A stretch of 34,760 bases of DNA from Actinomycetota bacterium (GCA_012514635.1 JAAYZX010000012.1:1-34760); one strand, 5' to 3'; positions 11,072 through 20,591 are shown, numbered from the stretch's first letter. Notes: generated by a model from the letters alone, not told the origin. Numbers and translations: made by a program.

Positions 11072-12248
11072 ATGGGTGATAAAACGGAAACCAAGATTGT
11101 TGATGTGCTGCAGTCCTATCGGGAGCGGCTGGATTCGTTCCGAGAAAAGCTGGCCTGGATAAAGGACTATCTTTGACCCCGAACAGCTGCAGGAGCATCT
11201 CGCCGCTTTGGGCGAGCGAATGCATGATCCCTCCTTCTGGGACGATCCTGCGGTCGCGCAGTCAGTCTCCTCCCAATACAGTCGGTTGAAGAGTCGTCTC
11301 GACGACTATGTGGAGCTCACGGAGCAGATTGACGATCTCGAGCTGATGCTGGGATTGTTGGATGACGAGGACGGCTCCGGTGAGATACCTCCCGACCCGG
11401 AGCTGCTCAAGGATATGGATCAGGTGGCCGGCAAAGCGTCGTATACCCTGGATCGCTTCGAAGAACAACGTCTTTTCTCCGGAGATTTTGACGCCGGTGA
11501 CGCGGTTGTGAGCATCCATCCAGGCGCAGGCGGCACCGAGAGCCAAGACTGGGCGGAGATGTTGCTGCGTATGTATCTGCGTTGGGCACAGATGCGCGGA
11601 TTTCAAACGGAGATCAATGAGGCGACGGGTGGAGATGAGGCCGGACTCAAGAGCGCTACCTTCACTGTACACGGCGAGAATGCTTACGGGCTGTTGTCGG
11701 CTGAACGCGGTGTCCATAGGTTGGTGCGGATCTCCCCATTCGATGCCGCCGCCCGGCGCCACACTTCGTTTGTGTCGTTGGACGTGAGCCCTCTTGTGCA
11801 GGGAGGTGTGGACGTGGACATCGACGAGAAGGATCTCCGCGTGGAAACCTACCGCTCTTCGGGCGCCGGCGGACAACATGTGAACAAGACCGATTCGGCC
11901 GTGCGTATTACCCACGTGCCTACAAAAACCGTGGTGCAGTGCCAGAATGAGCGATCTCAGCTGCAGAACAGGGAGACGGCCATGCGTATGTTACGTAGCA
12001 AGCTACTCCAGCTGGAACACGACCGCAGACAGGAAGATCTGGCACGAGAGAAGGGTGAACAGAAGGAGATAGCCTGGGGTAGCCAGATACGCTCCTACGT
12101 GTTGGCTCCTTACACGCTTGTCAAGGATCATCGCACCAATCTGGAGAGAGGGAATGTAGAAGGTGTATTGAATGGTGCAATCGATGATTTTATCCGCGAG
12201 TACCTGGTGCAGCGGGCTACGGGAAAGCTGGGGACAAGGGAGGTTTAG
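11072..12248 (+). CDS. prfB: peptide chain release factor 2, expressed by programmed +1 frameshift
   Basis: RF2 recognises UGA and UAA stop codons and triggers peptide release. A 34-codon zero-frame stretch runs from ATG 11072 to an in-frame UGA at 11174-11176. The sequence AAAGGACTATCTTTGAC at the end is the classic RF2 recoding site: an SD-like AAGGA three bases before CTT-TGA. After a +1 shift the frame continues with GAC at 11175 and runs to 12248. The total is about 391 residues. The main frame shows the stop-codon-reading tripeptide SPF (VRISPFDAAARRHT) and the catalytic GGQ (SGAGGQHVNKTDSAV). Annotation that starts only at TTG 11208 would miss the N-terminus. Downstream ftsE begins eight bases after the stop. 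Confidence 0.96.
11161..11176 (+). promoter_or_regulatory. prfB autoregulatory +1 frameshift site
   Basis: An SD-like AAAGGA at 11161-11166 precedes the slippery CUU at 11171-11173 and the UGA at 11174-11176, followed by C. The spacing equals that of the E. coli site. When RF2 is scarce, termination at UGA is slow and ribosomes slip +1, so the site sets RF2 level. Confidence 0.95.
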
Positions 12249-12256
12249 GAACCGGC

Positions 12257-12940
12257 GTGATTAGGTTCGAAGACATCACCAAGATTTATCCCCCAGACAC
12301 AATCGGACTAGAGAGTGTCAGCCTTCATATTGAAAAGGGAGAGTTTGTATTTCTGGTGGGGCCCTCCGGCTCCGGCAAATCCACGTTCATCCGATTGATT
12401 ATCAAGGAACTAGAGCCTGATCGGGGTCGCATATTTGTGGGTGGGCGCGATTTGGGAACTCTGCGCCGTTGGAAGGTGCCATATCTGCGTCGCAATATTG
12501 GGTGCGTGTTTCAGGACTTCAAGTTGCTTTCCAACAAGACGGTCACCGAAAATGTCATGTATGCGCTGTTGGTTACGGGAAATAACTCATCGATGGCGCG
12601 ACGTAAGGTACGAGAGATCCTCAGTCTGGTTGGGTTGGGGCACAAAGCCGGCAACTACCCAAATGAGTTGTCCGGCGGAGAGCAGCAACGGGTTTCGCTG
12701 GCCCGCGCCTTCGTCAATCATCCTCCGCTTCTTATCGCCGATGAGCCGACAGGCAACTTGGACCCAGAGACCTCGTCGGGCATTATGCAGTTGCTGTATC
12801 GGATCAATCAGACCGGTACCACCGTGCTCATGGCTACCCACGATCGCGAGATGGTGGACAAAATGCGGCGCCGCGTGATCGCACTCGAAGACGGGCAGGT
12901 GGTTCGAGACCAGCAGAGAGGCGGCTATGGAGAGGTTTAG
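12257..12940 (+). CDS. ftsE: cell division ATP-binding protein FtsE
   Basis: FtsE is the cytosolic ATPase of the FtsEX complex, which is ABC-transporter-like but acts as a mechanical switch for peptidoglycan hydrolases at the division site. The 227-residue protein shows Walker A GPSGSGKST, Q-loop CVFQDFKLL, the signature LSGGEQQRVSLARA, Walker B LLIADEPTGNLDP and the H-loop MATHDREMV. IRFEDITKIYPP at the start is typical. GTG 12257 lies eight bases after prfB. The 3' end overlaps ftsX by 14 bases, which points to coupled translation of the two partners. Confidence 0.97.
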   Translation: MIRFEDITKIYPPDTIGLESVSLHIEKGEFVFLVGPSGSGKSTFIRLIIKELEPDRGRIFVGGRDLGTLRRWKVPYLRRNIGCVFQDFKLLSNKTVTENVMYALLVTGNNSSMARRKVREILSLVGLGHKAGNYPNELSGGEQQRVSLARAFVNHPPLLIADEPTGNLDPETSSGIMQLLYRINQTGTTVLMATHDREMVDKMRRRVIALEDGQVVRDQQRGGYGEV

Positions 12941-13805
12941 GTTCTTCTTCTCAGAAGCCTTTGGCTCGCTGCGTCGCAACTATTTCATGACCATTGCAGC
13001 AGTGCTCACCGTTTTGCTGTCGATGACGGTTCTAGGCATAGTGTTGGTCTTTGCGTCCTACATGGACGGGATGTTGCGAGATCTCAAGGATAAGGTGGAG
13101 ATCAGCGTATATCTGCTGGACTCGGCTACACCTGATTCTATTGAGGCTTTGCAGACCGAGATCGTCTCGTGGGAAGAGGTGAAAGATTCCAAGTTCATCA
13201 GTAAAGATGAGGCTCTGGAGATCTTCAAAGAAGACACCAAGGATCATCCCCAGCTCGCGGAGGCGTTGTACGCCAATGTTCTCCCTGCTTCCTTCGAGAT
13301 CTCACTGAAAGATCCGGAGCAGGTGGACATAGTGGCATCGCGTTTTGAGGGCCGGCCTGAGGTGGAGGAAGTGCGGTATGGAAAGGAGACCGCTGAGCGC
13401 ATCTTCCGTGTTGCCAATGTAGCTAGAAATGTCATGGTAGTCTTCATCGTATCGCTTGCTGTGGTTGGCGTGCTCTTGATCGGCAACACCATACGGCTAT
13501 CCATTTTTGCCCGCAGACGGGAAGTGGAGATTATGAAGTTGGTGGGCGCCACTAACTGGTTCATTCGGTGGCCGTTCGTAATCGAAGGGGTGGCGGTGGG
13601 ACTGTTGGGAGCAGCTCTGGCCGTGCTCATCGTGAGTTTAGGCAGCAACTTCGTTATGGAAAGGATCCGTGCGAGCCTCGTGTTCATGAGCGTCCAGTTC
13701 GAGTCCATAGCGCTATGGCAGTTGGCCGGTATCCTTCTCTTGGCGGGTGCCGTCATCGGTGCGCTTGGATCGGGTTTGGGGCTGAGGCGGTTCCTCAAGG
13801 TCTGA
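12927..13805 (+). CDS. ftsX: cell division permease-like protein FtsX
   Basis: FtsX is the membrane partner of FtsE and carries an extracellular loop that activates peptidoglycan hydrolases. The 292-residue protein has a first membrane span near residues 20-45, a large extracellular domain of about 120 residues (beginning KVEISVYLLDSATPDS), and three further spans from about residue 170 to the end. The region FARRREVEIMKLVGATNWFI is the conserved FtsX/MacB cytoplasmic loop that contacts the ATPase. Length and topology are normal. No EnvC or RipC-type hydrolase gene follows directly; ctpA is next after a 165-base gap. Confidence 0.96.
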   Translation: MERFRFFFSEAFGSLRRNYFMTIAAVLTVLLSMTVLGIVLVFASYMDGMLRDLKDKVEISVYLLDSATPDSIEALQTEIVSWEEVKDSKFISKDEALEIFKEDTKDHPQLAEALYANVLPASFEISLKDPEQVDIVASRFEGRPEVEEVRYGKETAERIFRVANVARNVMVVFIVSLAVVGVLLIGNTIRLSIFARRREVEIMKLVGATNWFIRWPFVIEGVAVGLLGAALAVLIVSLGSNFVMERIRASLVFMSVQFESIALWQLAGILLLAGAVIGALGSGLGLRRFLKV

Positions 13806-13817
13806 GTGGGGATCGCT

Positions 13818-13955
13818 ATGCAGTCGCAGAAGAGTAGTAGATCTAGATCTTGGCCTAATTGGATTCAGTTTGTCATGCTCCGTAATCTGTGGCATTGCAT
13901 CCAAAAAACGCTGGGGCGGCCTCCTGCCGGCGTCGGCTCACTTGGCCGTCTCTAG
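13818..13955 (+). other. possible 45-codon ORF in the ftsX-ctpA gap (probably non-coding)
   Basis: The 165 bases between ftsX and ctpA hold an ATG-started frame of 45 codons beginning MQSQKSSRSRSWPN, with GGGG a few bases upstream. It has codons that look unlike its neighbours (AGA, TCT, repeated AGATCT) and no recognisable domain. A short direct repeat AGATCTAGATCT is present. I see no clear promoter or terminator. It could be untranslated spacer or the remnant of a gene. Confidence 0.15.
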
Positions 13956-13970
13956 GCGGAAGACGAGGGG

Positions 13971-15242
13971 ATGAGGAAATCACAGCGTGTGGCCGTTGTG
14001 GCCTTGGTCTCGCTGTTGCTTGCCGCGATTCTGCTGATTACTGGGGTGTTATTGGGCTCCTCTCCTCTGGGTCGCACTCTGGTACGGTGCATGCTTCCTG
14101 AAGTGCTGGCCTCGAGTTGGGTGGGGTTGGAAGGTGATTTCCCGCTTCAGTCGGAAGTGCTGGACAAAGTAATGAATACGTACTTTGAGAGTGTTGATCA
14201 AGAGGCATTGGAGGAGGGGGCCATCCGCGGCATGTTGTCGGGCCTCGATGATCCGTACACAGCCTACTTCGATCCCGAGGAGTACGCGAAGCTCATGGAG
14301 CACACGGAAGGCTCGTACTCCGGAGTGGGTATCGTTGTGGAGATGCAACTTGGTTATGTGAGGGTGGTCTCCACCTTCAAAGGCAGTCCTGCAGAGGAGG
14401 CGGGTGTTCGTCCCGGGGACGTCATCGTGGGAGTTGACGAGCAGACGGTTCGGGGAATGCCTTTGGACCAAGTGGTGGCGCGCATCAAGGGACCGGAAGG
14501 CACGGAAGTCAAACTGAAGCTGTACCGGTTGGCGCCTGGTACCGAGATCCGGTCTCTCGAAGATGACGGCGGCATGGGTGAGCTGCCTCTGGGGGGCGAG
14601 TCTCTTGATCTCCGTCTTCCTCGACGGTCTATTGCACCGCCGGTGCTGGAGAGTGAGATTCTCCAAGAGGGAGTTCGTAGGGTGGCACACATTACCTTCT
14701 TCATGTTCTCTGAAGGTTCTGGAGACAAGTTGCGCGCAGCGGTGAAGGAGGCAGTTGAACTGGATAGAGTGGATGCACTGATCCTCGATCTGCGCAGTAA
14801 TGGCGGTGGATTGGTGGACGAGGCCGTCAAGGTGGCAGGGATATTCCTCCCCAAAGGCTCGCTCATTGCCACGACGGAAGGTCTGCATTCTCCTAAAGAC
14901 ATTCTGGTGGCAGCGGGCGACGACTACCCTGATGTCACGCTCTATCTGCTGGTGGACGAGTTCACTGCCAGCGCCTCCGAGATCGTGGCCGGGGCATTGA
15001 AGGACAGCGGTCGGGCGGTGATTGTAGGCGAGAAGACCTTCGGCAAGGGGCTCATCCAGTCTATTCAATCTCTGCCCAATGGGGGAGCGGTCAAGATTAC
15101 GTCGGCCGTATACCTAACGCCTTCTGGTGCCGACATCAACGGTAAGGGTATCGAGCCCGACGTTGTGGCTGCGGATGAGGAGGACACCGCTGAGATCGAC
15201 GAGGCCCTTGACGAGACGCTCCAGTTGATTTCACAGGAGTGA
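13971..15242 (+). CDS. ctpA: C-terminal processing peptidase (S41 family, PDZ-containing)
   Basis: CtpA/Prc peptidases are serine-lysine proteases that cut extracytoplasmic proteins, including wall hydrolases. The 423-residue protein has a signal anchor at about residues 8-28. An N-terminal helical region has GMLSGLDDPYTAYFDPEEY, and a PDZ domain near residues 115-190 has GSPAEEAGVRPGDVIVGVD. The S41 catalytic core contains ALILDLRSNGGG, the serine motif TASASEIVAGALKD (around residues 332-343) and the lysine motif GEKTFGKGLIQS with Lys359. Catalytic residues are therefore intact. ATG 13971 follows GACGAGGGG. Adjacency to ftsEX suggests a role in division-site wall turnover, which is inference. 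Confidence 0.94.
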   Translation: MRKSQRVAVVALVSLLLAAILLITGVLLGSSPLGRTLVRCMLPEVLASSWVGLEGDFPLQSEVLDKVMNTYFESVDQEALEEGAIRGMLSGLDDPYTAYFDPEEYAKLMEHTEGSYSGVGIVVEMQLGYVRVVSTFKGSPAEEAGVRPGDVIVGVDEQTVRGMPLDQVVARIKGPEGTEVKLKLYRLAPGTEIRSLEDDGGMGELPLGGESLDLRLPRRSIAPPVLESEILQEGVRRVAHITFFMFSEGSGDKLRAAVKEAVELDRVDALILDLRSNGGGLVDEAVKVAGIFLPKGSLIATTEGLHSPKDILVAAGDDYPDVTLYLLVDEFTASASEIVAGALKDSGRAVIVGEKTFGKGLIQSIQSLPNGGAVKITSAVYLTPSGADINGKGIEPDVVAADEEDTAEIDEALDETLQLISQE

Positions 15243-15248
15243 AGGAAT

Positions 15249-16073
15249 GTGAGTGGTGAGCACGCGTCGCGGCGGCCGGTGCGCTTCTTCATCGCTTCCC
15301 CATTAGAGCGAAAAAATCGAGCGGTGCATGAGGGTTCGTCGTCGGCTCCTCCGGCGGCAGGATCTCTGGCCTGTTTGGATGCGGAGGACTCACATCATGC
15401 CGTTCGCGTACTGCGGCTGCGTGTGGGCGACGGCTGCGAGATTGTACAGTCCGATGCTCCGGGCCGGGTGTGGGCGGCTACGATAGAGACAATGGGGCCC
15501 CCAGTGGGGGTGCGACTCACTCGTTTAATGGAAGAGTCAAGTGGCGCGGTGCTTCGTTTGGCACTGGTCCAGGGTCTACTGGTCCTATCGAAAGTGGATG
15601 AGATCATAGACAAGGGCACGCAGGTGGGCATAGACGAGTTTCTGATGGTCCAGGCGGAACAGTCGCCCGTGGGCGCAGAGCGGAAGGCGGCGGCACGCGT
15701 GGAGCGCTGGGAGCGTGTCGCGCGTGCCGCCGCCAAGCAGAGCCGACAACCCGCTTTACCGCGTATCACCGTTGTAAGCAGTGTGACCGAGGCTGCGCAG
15801 ACACTGAATGGTGACGGCTTTCTCTCATTGGTTTTGGATCCCGGAGCGGAGCGGACATTGAGCGGCCTGCTAAAGGAACACGAGGGCACTACGTTGTGTG
15901 GCAAGCGGCTGGCACTTTTCGTGGGCCCGGAGGGGGGATGGACGGAAGCCGAGCGTGCCTGTCTACTGAATCAGGGCGTAGAGGTGGTTCGCTTGGGGAG
16001 GCGCATTCTGCGTGCCGAGACGGCGGGGATTGTGGCTGCGGCCGTGGTACGCTCTGTTTGCGGGGATTGGTGA
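15249..16073 (+). CDS. rsmE: 16S rRNA (uracil1498-N3)-methyltransferase
   Basis: RsmE uses SAM to methylate N3 of U1498 in 16S rRNA of the 30S subunit. The C-terminal SPOUT (trefoil-knot) domain shows LALVQGLLVLSKVDEIIDKGTQVG, EQSPVGAE, the SAM-site LFVGPEGGWTEAE, and the ending VVRLGRRILRAETAG. The N-terminus (VRFFIASPLE, DSHHAVRVLRLRVGD) is the PUA-like RNA-binding part. At 274 residues it is slightly longer than usual because of the N-terminal leader and a small insertion. GTG 15249 lies six bases after ctpA with AAGGAA just before it. Confidence 0.94.
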   Translation: MSGEHASRRPVRFFIASPLERKNRAVHEGSSSAPPAAGSLACLDAEDSHHAVRVLRLRVGDGCEIVQSDAPGRVWAATIETMGPPVGVRLTRLMEESSGAVLRLALVQGLLVLSKVDEIIDKGTQVGIDEFLMVQAEQSPVGAERKAAARVERWERVARAAAKQSRQPALPRITVVSSVTEAAQTLNGDGFLSLVLDPGAERTLSGLLKEHEGTTLCGKRLALFVGPEGGWTEAERACLLNQGVEVVRLGRRILRAETAGIVAAAVVRSVCGDW

Positions 16074-16118
16074 AGGATATGAGTCCCACCAGATGAGGCA
16101 AGAGAGGTGAGGAGTATA

Positions 16119-16472
16119 ATGGCTTCAGGCATGAATGAGTGCATTTTTTGCAAGATCATCCGCGGCGATATTCCTGCCGCTTTTGCGTTGCAGAACCCCG
16201 AGTTTGTGGCTTTTCCCGATATCAATCCCAAGGCGCCGGTCCACCTGCTCGTCATGCCCAGGGCACACATAAGGTCATTGAATGACGTTGCAGCCCAGGA
16301 TGATGGTTTCGGGCAGCGTCTTCTGGCGTTTGTAGCCTCGGTTGCTGCGGCGGCGGGTGTGGACAAAGATGGATACAGGGTGATCGTCAACAATGGACCG
16401 GATGGCGGACAGGAGGTAGACCATCTTCACATACATGTGCTCGCCGGACGGATGCTGGGAGATCTGATATGA
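16119..16472 (+). CDS. HIT family nucleotide hydrolase/transferase (HinT-like)
   Basis: HIT proteins hydrolyse nucleoside phosphoramidates and related AMP conjugates; the cellular substrate of bacterial HinT types is not well settled. The protein has the CIFCKIIRGDIPA N-terminus of the PKCI/HinT branch, FPDINPKAPVHLLVMPR, and the HIT triad motif HLHIHVLAG at the C-terminus. At 117 residues it is of normal length. ATG 16119 with GAGGAG four bases upstream is preferred over GTG 16107. Its last four bases overlap yqeY (ATGA). Confidence 0.93.
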   Translation: MASGMNECIFCKIIRGDIPAAFALQNPEFVAFPDINPKAPVHLLVMPRAHIRSLNDVAAQDDGFGQRLLAFVASVAAAAGVDKDGYRVIVNNGPDGGQEVDHLHIHVLAGRMLGDLI

Positions 16473-16915
16473 GTCTTCTAGAGCAGATCAAGGCCAGAGT
16501 GACAGAATCGCTGAAAACCGGTGGCCGGGATCACGCAGCGTCTCTGCGCGTTCTTGTATCGGAACTGCAGGCTGCAGCCAAGGAAGCCCGCCGTCCTCTT
16601 ACGGAAGAAGAGGAATTGCAGGTTCTGCGGAGGGAGCGTAAGAAGCGTCAGGAGTCGGCAGAAGCCTTCCGATCCGGGGGACGTGAAGAGTTGGCCGCCA
16701 AGGAAGAATGGATGCTCGCGCTGATAGACGAGATGCTGCCCAAGCAGATGGATGAGGAGTCTCTCATGGTCCTCATCGAACAGGTGATCGCAGATGTGGG
16801 GGCGACGTCGCTCAAGCAGATGGGCAAGGTTATGAGCGCTGTCATGGCTAAAGGAGGCGCTCAGGTGGATGGCTCGCTCGCCTCGCGATTGGTGAAGGAG
16901 CGGCTGACGGCGTGA
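16469..16915 (+). CDS. yqeY: GatB/YqeY domain protein
   Basis: YqeY proteins resemble the C-terminal tRNA-binding domain of GatB and are thought to influence aminoacyl-tRNA handling, but their function is not firmly known. The 148-residue protein shows [46 protein letters not shown] and [10 protein letters not shown], and the end with [15 protein letters not shown]. All of these fit the family. It begins inside the HIT stop codon and ends 70 bases before the phoH ATG. Confidence 0.93.
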   Translation: MSLLEQIKARVTESLKTGGRDHAASLRVLVSELQAAAKEARRPLTEEEELQVLRRERKKRQESAEAFRSGGREELAAKEEWMLALIDEMLPKQMDEESLMVLIEQVIADVGATSLKQMGKVMSAVMAKGGAQVDGSLASRLVKERLTA

Positions 16916-16985
16916 AAGTTTGGTCCGGTGGCCTCGGCATGGCCCCCGGGTCTTGTGCCCCGTGGGTGGGGAGCCGATCCGGCCT

Positions 16986-18005
16986 ATGATTAGGAAACGG
17001 CTGGATCTCGAAAATCAATTGGTGTCACTTCTCGTGGGCGAGCACGATGCAACCCTCCGTACGCTGGAGAATGTGGTTGGCTGTAATCTCTCTTTGCGGG
17101 GCAACCAGTTGACGCTGGAGGGCAACCCGCTCGAGGTGGAGAAAACAACCATTCTACTCGAGGAGTTGGTGCAACTGCTGGAGAGCGGCCGGCAGCTCGA
17201 CGAATCCACCGTCCGGCTGGCTGCCACCCTGAGCGAGAGTGATAGTTTGGAGGGCGTCAAACGTCTCTCCGGTATCGTTGGCGATATCATTCTGGAGCAT
17301 CGGGGGCGTCGTATCGTTCCCAAGACGGTGAACCAGAAGGCCTACGTAGATTCCATCCGGGAACACACTATCACCTTTGGTATAGGGCCTGCGGGCACCG
17401 GCAAAACCTACCTGGCCATGGCGATGGCGGCGGAAGCACTGACATCGGGTGCCGTAACGCGCATCATTCTTACCCGCCCTGCTGTGGAGGCAGGAGAGAA
17501 GCTGGGTTTTCTTCCCGGATCGCTCATGGAGAAGGTGGACCCTTACCTGCGCCCATTATTCGACGCGCTGTACGATATGATGGACAGCGAGCGGCTCACT
17601 GCCTATCTGGATAACGGCATCATCGAAGTGGCTCCTCTGGCGTATATGCGCGGCCGTACGCTCAACGATGCCTTCGTCATCCTCGACGAGGCGCAGAACA
17701 CCACTCCGGAGCAGATGAAGATGTTTCTTACTCGTCTGGGTTTCGGTTCCAAGATGGTGGTAACGGGTGACATCACCCAGATTGATCTGCCACGTGGACA
17801 ACGTTCCGGGTTGGTCATTGTGCGCGAGATCTTGGCCGAGGTGGAGGCCATTGGCTTCATCACTTTCGACGGGCACGATGTAGTGCGCCACAAGATCGTT
17901 CAGGATATTGTTACTGCTTACAAAGCGTATTCCGATCGCGAAGCACTAGTCGCCAAGGGTACCCGTCGCCGGGAACGGCCGCGGCGGCGGACCCTGGGCG
18001 CCTGA
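16986..18005 (+). CDS. phoH: PhoH-like phosphate-starvation ATPase
   Basis: PhoH proteins are P-loop ATPases, some with RNA helicase or nuclease-linked roles; this one belongs to the YbeZ-like group that sits beside ybeY. The 339-residue protein has a KH-like N-terminal part, then [18 protein letters not shown] (Walker A), [36 protein letters not shown] (Walker B and Q) and [14 protein letters not shown] 16986 follows GGTGGGGAG by 12 bases; an in-frame TTG at 16920 would extend it without improving the match. A basic Arg-rich tail ends the protein. Neighbours pgpH, ybeY and era are the standard group. Confidence 0.95.
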   Translation: MIRKRLDLENQLVSLLVGEHDATLRTLENVVGCNLSLRGNQLTLEGNPLEVEKTTILLEELVQLLESGRQLDESTVRLAATLSESDSLEGVKRLSGIVGDIILEHRGRRIVPKTVNQKAYVDSIREHTITFGIGPAGTGKTYLAMAMAAEALTSGAVTRIILTRPAVEAGEKLGFLPGSLMEKVDPYLRPLFDALYDMMDSERLTAYLDNGIIEVAPLAYMRGRTLNDAFVILDEAQNTTPEQMKMFLTRLGFGSKMVVTGDITQIDLPRGQRSGLVIVREILAEVEAIGFITFDGHDVVRHKIVQDIVTAYKAYSDREALVAKGTRRRERPRRRTLGA

Positions 18006-18021
18006 TTGCTTCTTTGCCGCC

Positions 18022-20121
18022 ATGTACTATCGGCCCGTATTGCACCAGAGGCTTGCCGGATTTCGGTCATTTGTAGAGAGTCGTAACCGGCGCAGACTGA
18101 GCCTCTTCTTAGCGGCTGTGCTGTTGGTGGGTCTCACTCTGATTATTTCGTCCAGCTACGTGCCCAGCCGGTACGACTTCGAAGTGGGCGATGTGGCTAC
18201 AGATACCTTGGTGGCATCGCGAACGCTCACTTTTCAGGATGATGTGGCCACAGCGGAGCTGAGGCGGCAGGCTTCTGAGCGTGTGGAGCCTGTCTATCGC
18301 AGCAACGCCGGTGTGCTGGTGGAAGTCAGCGCCGAGGTTAGGGCGCTGTTCGCCCGGGCGCGCAGCCTGCGGGCCGAATCTGGATCGGGCACTGCTACAG
18401 ATTACCAGATCAAACGCCTGCGGGAGCTTGCACCCAGCTCCGTCAGCGACGACACATTCCGCTATCTGCTGCAGGCGGATACTGCGGCTCTGGATGTGGT
18501 GGAGGAGGAGATCACGGGAGCTTTGCGACTGGTGCTGGGCCAGACGGTCACGGAGAGCTCTTTGGAGAGCCAGCGTCAGGTTCTGCAGGCCATTGCCGCC
18601 AGTCTTCCCATGGGTGCCGGTGCTCAGGGCACTGTGGCGGACATCTCTACGACCTACCTGCGAGCGAACACTGTACTCGATCAGCAGGCCACCGATAAGC
18701 AAAGAGAGGAAGCCGCCGATGGAGTGGCTCCGGTGGTATTGTCGGTGGCCAAGGGCGAGACGGTGGTGAGTGCCGGTCAGGTCATATCTCGGCAACAGAT
18801 CCTGAAGTTGCAGAACTTGGGTCTTGTGGGAACGCGTGCGGACTGGAAGATTTGGACCGGCATCCTGCTGACGGTCCTCCTGGAGCTGGCGGTCATTTGG
18901 CTGTACCTGCGCCGTTTTGGTGCGGCGATCAAAGAAGACAACAACCTGTTACTGGCTGGCGCCACGCTGTTGCTGCTGTTCGCGCTGCTCGGCAGGCTGC
19001 TCTCTATACCCCCACTATCGCCGTATCTGGTACCGATTGTGTCGCTTGGTATCGTGGGTTCCATTGTCTTGGGATCTCGCGCGGCGTCACTGTTGGTGGC
19101 GCTTGAGGCTCTGAACTTAGGCCTTATCACCAACCTGAGATTAGAATACGCCTTAGTGGCACTTATCAGTGGTCTATGTGCGGCTTATCTGGTGTCCCAT
19201 CTGATCGAGCGCTCGGAGCTTCTCTCGGCCGGCGCTGCGGCAACGGTTTTCTGTGTTATCACGGTATTTGCCGCTGAACTCCTCCGCGAGGCACCTATCA
19301 TCGAGGCCTTGGAGTTTGCGTTGTGGGGAGGAGGCGCCGGCATACTGGGTCTGATCCTCTCGGTTGCGTTGCTGGAAGTATTTGAGGTGGCTTTTAATCT
19401 GACTACCCCTCTCAGGCTATTGGAACTGGGCAACCCGGCGCAGCCGCTGCTGCGTCGTTTGATGCAAGAGGCACCGGGTACCTATAACCACAGCATTATG
19501 GTGGGCAATCTTGCGGAAGCGGCTGCCGAAGCAGTTGATGCTGATCCGCTGTTAACTCGTGTAGGCGCCTACTATCACGACGTAGGCAAGATCAACCGCC
19601 CTGAATACTTCATCGAGAATCAGCTACATACGCACAATCCTCATGATCGCCTCAACCCCAACCTGTCCAAGCTGGCCATAACGGCGCACGTGGGAGATGG
19701 TGTGGAGCTGGCAATGCGCTATGGTCTCCCGCGCCCTGTGGTGGACATCATCAAGCAGCACCACGGTACGTCGGTGTTGTCCTACTTCTATTACAAGGCC
19801 AAGCAGAACACTACAGAAGATGTCACCGAAGAGACGTATCGCTACGAGGAGGACAAGCCTACGTCGCGTGAGGCGGCCATCATTATGTTGGCGGATTCCG
19901 TAGAAGCAGCTGTGAAGGCCATGCAGAATCCAACCATGAAGAAGATCCAGATGTTGATCAGAGATGTTATCCGCCAGAAGATGGAAGACGGTCAACTGGA
20001 TCGCTCTCAGCTGACCTTTGGAGATTTGGGCAAGATCGCCGACGCGTTTCTTGTGGCTCTGCGGGGCGTTGTTGGGCATCGTGTCGAATACCCGAACGAG
20101 AGTAAGGTGGTGACTTCGTGA
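18022..20121 (+). CDS. pgpH: 7TM-HD phosphodiesterase, PgpH type
   Basis: PgpH proteins hydrolyse cyclic di-AMP through a cytoplasmic HD domain and sense signals through an extracellular 7TMR-HDED region. The 699-residue protein has a first membrane helix near residues 28-47. An extracellular domain runs to about residue 265, a bundle of membrane helices lies at about 275-470, and the HD domain is at about 480-690. HD residues visible are His490 (NHSIMVGN), His519-Asp520 (YHDVGKINRPEYFIENQ), the NPHDRL segment, AHVGDGVEL and KQHHGTSVLSYFYYKA, all as in PgpH. The substrate is inferred from family. The stop and the ybeY ATG share one base. Confidence 0.94.
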   Translation: MYYRPVLHQRLAGFRSFVESRNRRRLSLFLAAVLLVGLTLIISSSYVPSRYDFEVGDVATDTLVASRTLTFQDDVATAELRRQASERVEPVYRSNAGVLVEVSAEVRALFARARSLRAESGSGTATDYQIKRLRELAPSSVSDDTFRYLLQADTAALDVVEEEITGALRLVLGQTVTESSLESQRQVLQAIAASLPMGAGAQGTVADISTTYLRANTVLDQQATDKQREEAADGVAPVVLSVAKGETVVSAGQVISRQQILKLQNLGLVGTRADWKIWTGILLTVLLELAVIWLYLRRFGAAIKEDNNLLLAGATLLLLFALLGRLLSIPPLSPYLVPIVSLGIVGSIVLGSRAASLLVALEALNLGLITNLRLEYALVALISGLCAAYLVSHLIERSELLSAGAAATVFCVITVFAAELLREAPIIEALEFALWGGGAGILGLILSVALLEVFEVAFNLTTPLRLLELGNPAQPLLRRLMQEAPGTYNHSIMVGNLAEAAAEAVDADPLLTRVGAYYHDVGKINRPEYFIENQLHTHNPHDRLNPNLSKLAITAHVGDGVELAMRYGLPRPVVDIIKQHHGTSVLSYFYYKAKQNTTEDVTEETYRYEEDKPTSREAAIIMLADSVEAAVKAMQNPTMKKIQMLIRDVIRQKMEDGQLDRSQLTFGDLGKIADAFLVALRGVVGHRVEYPNESKVVTS

Positions 20122-20591
20122 TGGCGGCGGTAGAAGTGGAGGTCTCAAATTCGTCACCGCTGGAGATCAAGATCGAGGCCGTGAAAGAGTGGGCGACGGC
20201 CGTCCTCAGGCAGCGGAAGGTAGCGGGGAGTGTGGGGATCGGTTTCGTGAGCCTGGAGGAGATGAGAGGACTCAATAGGCGTTATCGTGGGATCGATGAG
20301 CCTACGGACGTGTTGGCTTTTGGGGAAGTGGATGATGATGACGAGTGGGTGGACGTCCCCGAAGATGACCAGATCGTTTATCTCGGAGACGTAGTGATCG
20401 CACCGGAGGCCGCGAGGCAGAATGCCCTCATGGATGGAGGGACTCTGTCGCATGAGCTCCGAGTGCTGGTGGTTCACGGGCTGCTCCATTTGTTGGGCAT
20501 GGATCATGAGCAGGATGCCGGAGAGATGTTGAGCACCCAGACGGCGGTGGTGGAGAGCGTTGAGCGAGACCTGTCCAGCGATCTTGTCTAA
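20121..20591 (+). CDS. ybeY: endoribonuclease YbeY (rRNA maturation factor)
   Basis: YbeY is a zinc metalloprotein needed for 16S rRNA 3' processing and ribosome quality control. The zinc motif HGLLHLLGMDHE near residue 120 is intact. GLNRRYRGIDEPTDVLAFG and VYLGDVVIAPE are the other conserved blocks. The 156-residue length is normal. GTG 20118 directly precedes ATG 20121 and either could be used; AAGGTGGTG lies a few bases upstream. The 3' end overlaps the following GNAT frame by about 30 bases. Position between pgpH and era is the expected one. Confidence 0.95.
   Translation: MAAVEVEVSNSSPLEIKIEAVKEWATAVLRQRKVAGSVGIGFVSLEEMRGLNRRYRGIDEPTDVLAFGEVDDDDEWVDVPEDDQIVYLGDVVIAPEAARQNALMDGGTLSHELRVLVVHGLLHLLGMDHEQDAGEMLSTQTAVVESVERDLSSDLV

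Noticed and set aside
14049-15068. 339-codon minus-strand frame opposite ctpA
   Set aside because: It mirrors ctpA codon structure, has His/Arg-rich shadow composition and no domain.
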